Below the pieces are notes generated by a model. That model was not told where the DNA came from. It did no database searches and was given only the letters and a program-made list of their open reading frames with translations. From positions 1-7,399 of the forward strand of contig DATFLZ010000142.1 of assembly GCA_035267205.1 (NCBI GenBank): DNA of 7,399 nucleotides, given 5' to 3'. This document shows positions 5,186 through 7,399 of the stretch, one piece after another (position 1 is the first letter of the stretch; each line of letters starts with the position of its first letter). Both the position numbers and the translations under genes were made by a program. This DNA comes from CAXMST01 sp035267205 (lineage in GTDB: Bacteria > Actinomycetota > Thermoleophilia > Solirubrobacterales > 70-9).

Positions 5186-6195
5186 GCGCGGAGGGCACGG
5201 AGGTGGCCCCCGACGTGGCCGAGGCGCAGCGGGAGATCGTCGACCGTCTGCGCGCCGGCGACCGGTTTCTGCTCACTACGCACGAGGGCCCCGACGGCGA
5301 CGCGCTCGGGTCGCTGCTCGCCCTGCACGGGATCCTGACCCAACTCGGCAAGGACTCGGTGATGTTCTTGGCGGAGAAGGAGTTCCCGCTGCCCGTCGAG
5401 TACCGCTTCATGCCTCTCCAGGAGGTGTTTCACGAGGCGCCTGCGGATCTCACGGATCGGACCGTGGTCTTCCTCGACTGCGGGAACATCGATCGCATGC
5501 CGGTCGACTGGCTCCAGGACGGCACCGAGATCCTCAACATCGACCACCACCACGACAACACGCTCTTCGGTCAGATCAACCTCGTCGACGCAACCGCCGC
5601 CTGCACCGCGGAGATCATCTTCGACATCGCCGCCGAGCTCGGGGGCGAGCTCACGCCGGAGATCGCTTCGGCTCTGTACGTGGGTCTGATCACCGACACC
5701 GGGATGTTCATGTACGAGAACACCGATGCGCGCTCCCACCGGGTGGCGGCGGCGCTGATCGAGGCGGGCGTGGAGGTCAACGAGATCTACCGGCGGCTCT
5801 ATGAGCGGGTGCCCGCGGAGAAGCTGCGGCTGCTCTCCCGCTCCATCGAGCGCATCGAGCGCCGGCTCGAAGGGGCCCTCGCGACGACCTACGTCTCCGC
5901 CCAGGACTACGAGGCGACCGGCGCCGATGAGGTGCTCACCGAGGGCATCATCGATTTCGTCCGGGCGCTGGAGGGGACCCGCGTGGCCGCGGTGATCCGC
6001 GACAAGCCGAACAACGGTAGCGGCGCCGCGCGCAAGGCGAGCCTGCGCTCGGCGGACGGCTCGGTCGACGTCTCCGAGATCGCTCGCAAGATGGGCGGTG
6101 GAGGCCATCGCCGCGCCGCGGGGTTCTCGACCGATCAGAGCTACGAGGAGATCGTCGAGTTCCTGCAGTCTGAGACCTCCGCTCAGCTTGGCTGA
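5182..6195 (+). CDS. nrnA: DHH/DHHA1 phosphoesterase, NrnA-type oligoribonuclease / pAp phosphatase
   Basis: Members of this family use two Mn2+ ions to degrade nanoRNAs and to dephosphorylate pAp; actinobacterial relatives (CnpB) also hydrolyse c-di-AMP or pApA. The 337 residues carry the DHH domain first: His34, Asp38 and Asp40 in THEGPDGD (33–40), Asp99 in DCGNIDR (99–105), the DHHHDN motif (121–126) and Asp172 in ITDTGMF. The DHHA1 substrate-binding domain follows, with GGGGHRRAAGF at 305–315. All expected metal ligands are present, so the enzyme should be active; the exact substrate cannot be read from sequence. No membrane or GGDEF part is present, which separates it from GdpP. The GTG start overlaps the rbfA stop by four bases and has a good Shine-Dalgarno. 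The position between rbfA and truB is usual in actinomycetes. Confidence 0.94.
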   Translation: MSAEGTEVAPDVAEAQREIVDRLRAGDRFLLTTHEGPDGDALGSLLALHGILTQLGKDSVMFLAEKEFPLPVEYRFMPLQEVFHEAPADLTDRTVVFLDCGNIDRMPVDWLQDGTEILNIDHHHDNTLFGQINLVDATAACTAEIIFDIAAELGGELTPEIASALYVGLITDTGMFMYENTDARSHRVAAALIEAGVEVNEIYRRLYERVPAEKLRLLSRSIERIERRLEGALATTYVSAQDYEATGADEVLTEGIIDFVRALEGTRVAAVIRDKPNNGSGAARKASLRSADGSVDVSEIARKMGGGGHRRAAGFSTDQSYEEIVEFLQSETSAQLG

Positions 6196-7012
6196 TTCAG
6201 GGGAGGGGGGAGGCCCCCCGGCCGGGTTCCTGCTCGTCGACAAGCCCGCCGGGCGCACCTCGCACCAGATGGTCGCGGCGGCGAGGCGGGAGCACGGGCT
6301 CCGCGCCGGGCACGCCGGGACGCTCGACCCGTTCGCGACGGGGCTCCTCGTCGTCCTGCTCGGCCAGGGCACGCGGCTTCAGCGTTACGTCCTGGGGCTG
6401 CCCAAGACCTATGTGGCGACCGCTCGGCTGGGCTGGCGCTCCACGACCGGCGACCCGGACGGGGAGCTGACGGAGACGGGGCAGCCTCCCGATCGCCTCG
6501 AGCTGCCGACGGGCACGGTTCGCCAACGGGTCCCGCTGACGTCGGCGGTCAAGGTGGACGGCGAGCGTCTCTACAAGCGCGCCCATCGCGGCGAGTCGCA
6601 GGCGGAACGGCCCGAGCGCGACGTCGAGGTCTACCGGGCCGACCTGCTGTCGAATGAAGGGGATCGGGCGGCGTTCGAGATCGAGTGCTCGGCCGGGACC
6701 TACGTGCGGACCCTGATCGAGGAGCTGGGTGACGCCTATTGCGAGGAGCTCCGCCGCACGGCCGTCGGGCACCTCCGGCTCGAGGACGCGGGGGAGCCGG
6801 TGCGGCCGGTCGAGGAGCTCGTCTCCTACCTCCCCGAGCGGGCGCTCGACGCGGACCAGGCCGAGCAGGTGATCCACGGGATCAAGCTGCCCAAGCAGCC
6901 GGGCGACCCCGGTCCCGACGGCGGCCCGATCCGGCTCACCAGCGGAGGGCGGCTGCTCGCGATCGCGCGACCGCGTGACCAGCTGCTCAAGACCGAGGTC
7001 GTGCTGGCGTGA
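6188..7012 (+). CDS. truB: tRNA pseudouridine(55) synthase TruB
   Basis: TruB converts U55 of the tRNA T-loop to pseudouridine and also acts as a tRNA chaperone. With the TTG at 6188 as start, the protein has 274 residues. Visible features are FLLVDKPAGRTSH (14–26), the catalytic loop HAGTLDPFATGLL with Asp47 as nucleophile, the active-site Tyr75 in KTYVATARLG, the TSAVKVDGERLY segment, and Arg174 in AGTYVRTLIEELG; a C-terminal TruB_C/PUA-like part (about 215–274) follows. The VPLTSAVK loop looks one residue shorter than the common VPPxYSAxK. Start choice: the frame is open up to a GTG at 6098, but that would overlap nrnA by 98 bases and add a non-conserved Ser/Arg stretch. No ATG or GTG lies nearer, and TTG 6188 overlaps the nrnA end by eight bases. 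No Shine-Dalgarno precedes it, so coupling to nrnA is likely. A purine run and G6/C6 hairpin lie just inside the gene. Confidence 0.93.
   Translation: MADSGEGGGPPAGFLLVDKPAGRTSHQMVAAARREHGLRAGHAGTLDPFATGLLVVLLGQGTRLQRYVLGLPKTYVATARLGWRSTTGDPDGELTETGQPPDRLELPTGTVRQRVPLTSAVKVDGERLYKRAHRGESQAERPERDVEVYRADLLSNEGDRAAFEIECSAGTYVRTLIEELGDAYCEELRRTAVGHLRLEDAGEPVRPVEELVSYLPERALDADQAEQVIHGIKLPKQPGDPGPDGGPIRLTSGGRLLAIARPRDQLLKTEVVLA
6205..6219 (+). other. G6–AGG–C6 hairpin at the start of truB
   Basis: Six G (6205–6210) and six C (6214–6219) flank the triplet AGG, making a perfect GC-only stem with a three-base loop at codons 6–11 of truB. It is preceded by GGGGA, so 6200–6213 is a 14-base all-purine run resembling a Shine-Dalgarno that lies downstream of the best start. 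The structure is read directly; any regulatory effect is a guess. Confidence 0.4.
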
Positions 7013-7024
7013 GAGAGTTCAGCC

Positions 7025-7028
7025 GGAG
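7025..7028 (+). promoter_or_regulatory. Ribosome-binding site for ribF
   Basis: GGAG lies nine bases before the ATG at 7038, in the 25-base gap after truB. This is a modest but well-spaced Shine-Dalgarno that supports that ATG. Confidence 0.45.
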
Positions 7029-7037
7029 CGAATCGAG

Positions 7038-7399
7038 ATGAGCATCCGCGTCAGCAGCCTGCCCGAGGTCGAGCCGCGCCCACGCCGGGTCGCGATCGGC
7101 ACCTTCGACGGCGTTCACGTGGGCCATCGCGCGGTGATCGGCGATGCGGACACCGTGCTCACCTTCGACCCGCATCCCCTGCAGGTGATCCACCCGGAGG
7201 CGGCGCCGAAGCTGCTGATGCCATCCGGGGTCAAGCGCGACGTGATCGAGGGCCTCGGCGTCGAGGAGCTGGTCGTGATTCCGTTCGATCGGGAGTTCGC
7301 CTCGATCGACCCCGAGCACTTCTGCGCCGACATCCTCGCGTCGAAGCTGGGCGCCACCGAGGTCGCGGTCGGCGAGAACTTCCGGTTCGGGGCGAAGGC
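7038..7399 (+). CDS. ribF: Riboflavin kinase / FAD synthetase RibF, 3'-truncated by the window edge
   Basis: RibF phosphorylates riboflavin to FMN and adenylates FMN to FAD. Only the first 120 residues, part of the N-terminal nucleotidyltransferase (FAD synthetase) domain, are in the window; the kinase domain lies beyond the edge. Visible motifs are GTFDGVHVGH (21–30), the nucleotide-binding signature; TFDPHP (42–47); an HPEAAPKLL stretch; a PFDREFA segment; and GENFRFG, the usual [D/N]FRFG motif. The spacing between GTFDGVHVGH and TFDPHP is only eleven residues, about ten fewer than in B. subtilis RibC, so a helix seems to be missing. The ATG follows truB by 25 bases with a GGAG before it. 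ribF directly after truB is the standard arrangement in Gram-positive bacteria. Confidence 0.94.
   Translation, partial: MSIRVSSLPEVEPRPRRVAIGTFDGVHVGHRAVIGDADTVLTFDPHPLQVIHPEAAPKLLMPSGVKRDVIEGLGVEELVVIPFDREFASIDPEHFCADILASKLGATEVAVGENFRFGAK

Noticed and set aside
6098..6187. GTG at 6098 as the truB start
   Set aside because: It would overlap the DHHA1-coding end of the preceding gene by 98 bases and adds a non-conserved Ser/Arg-rich stretch that looks like out-of-frame reading.
5119..6372. A 417-codon open frame on the minus strand opposite the DHH gene, and a 333-codon one at 2962–3963 opposite infB
   Set aside because: Both mirror conserved plus-strand genes in GC-rich sequence and their translations match no family I recognise; treated as shadows.

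Overview
The window is a GC-rich stretch of bacterial chromosome carrying the conserved nusA–infB–rbfA–truB–ribF translation and ribosome-maturation cluster. All genes are on the plus strand and nearly touching. The GC-rich third codon positions, the run DUF503–rbfA–DHH phosphoesterase–truB–ribF, and TANNNT −10 boxes a few bases before start codons all suggest an actinomycete. A deep-branching Thermoleophilia/Solirubrobacterales-type lineage is my best guess, inferred from the style of the proteins and not proven by any marker here.

Layout, left to right: (1) a 5'-truncated nusA that encodes an unusually long acidic C-terminal tail with a Cys/His cluster; (2) infB, complete, starting 17 bases after nusA with no ylxR gene between; (3) a 97-base gap dominated by a strong 47-base hairpin just past the infB stop; (4) a YmdB-like macro-domain gene, which appears to have its own −10 box and no leader; (5) a DUF503 (YlxP-like) gene overlapping it by 14 bases; (6) a 77-base gap with a weak hairpin and a second TANNNT box; (7) rbfA; (8) a DHH/DHHA1 phosphoesterase (NrnA type) joined to rbfA by a GTGA overlap; (9) truB, probably starting at a TTG inside the end of the previous gene; (10) ribF, cut by the right edge.

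Functionally this is one theme: transcription elongation/antitermination (NusA), translation initiation (IF2), 30S maturation (RbfA, possibly DUF503), tRNA U55 pseudouridylation (TruB), nanoRNA/pAp or c-di-AMP turnover (DHH protein) and FMN/FAD synthesis (RibF). The gene that does not belong to the classical cluster is the macro-domain ADP-ribose hydrolase. The hairpin before it and its own likely promoter suggest that it opens a second transcription unit with DUF503, and that a third unit starts at rbfA.

Most of the window is ordinary housekeeping and I see no mobile element, RNA gene, CRISPR array or phage gene. The points worth a second look are the Cys/His-bearing NusA tail, the macro-domain insertion with its hairpin, the two near-leaderless promoters, a G6/C6 hairpin at the start of truB, and a shortened catalytic-domain loop in RibF.
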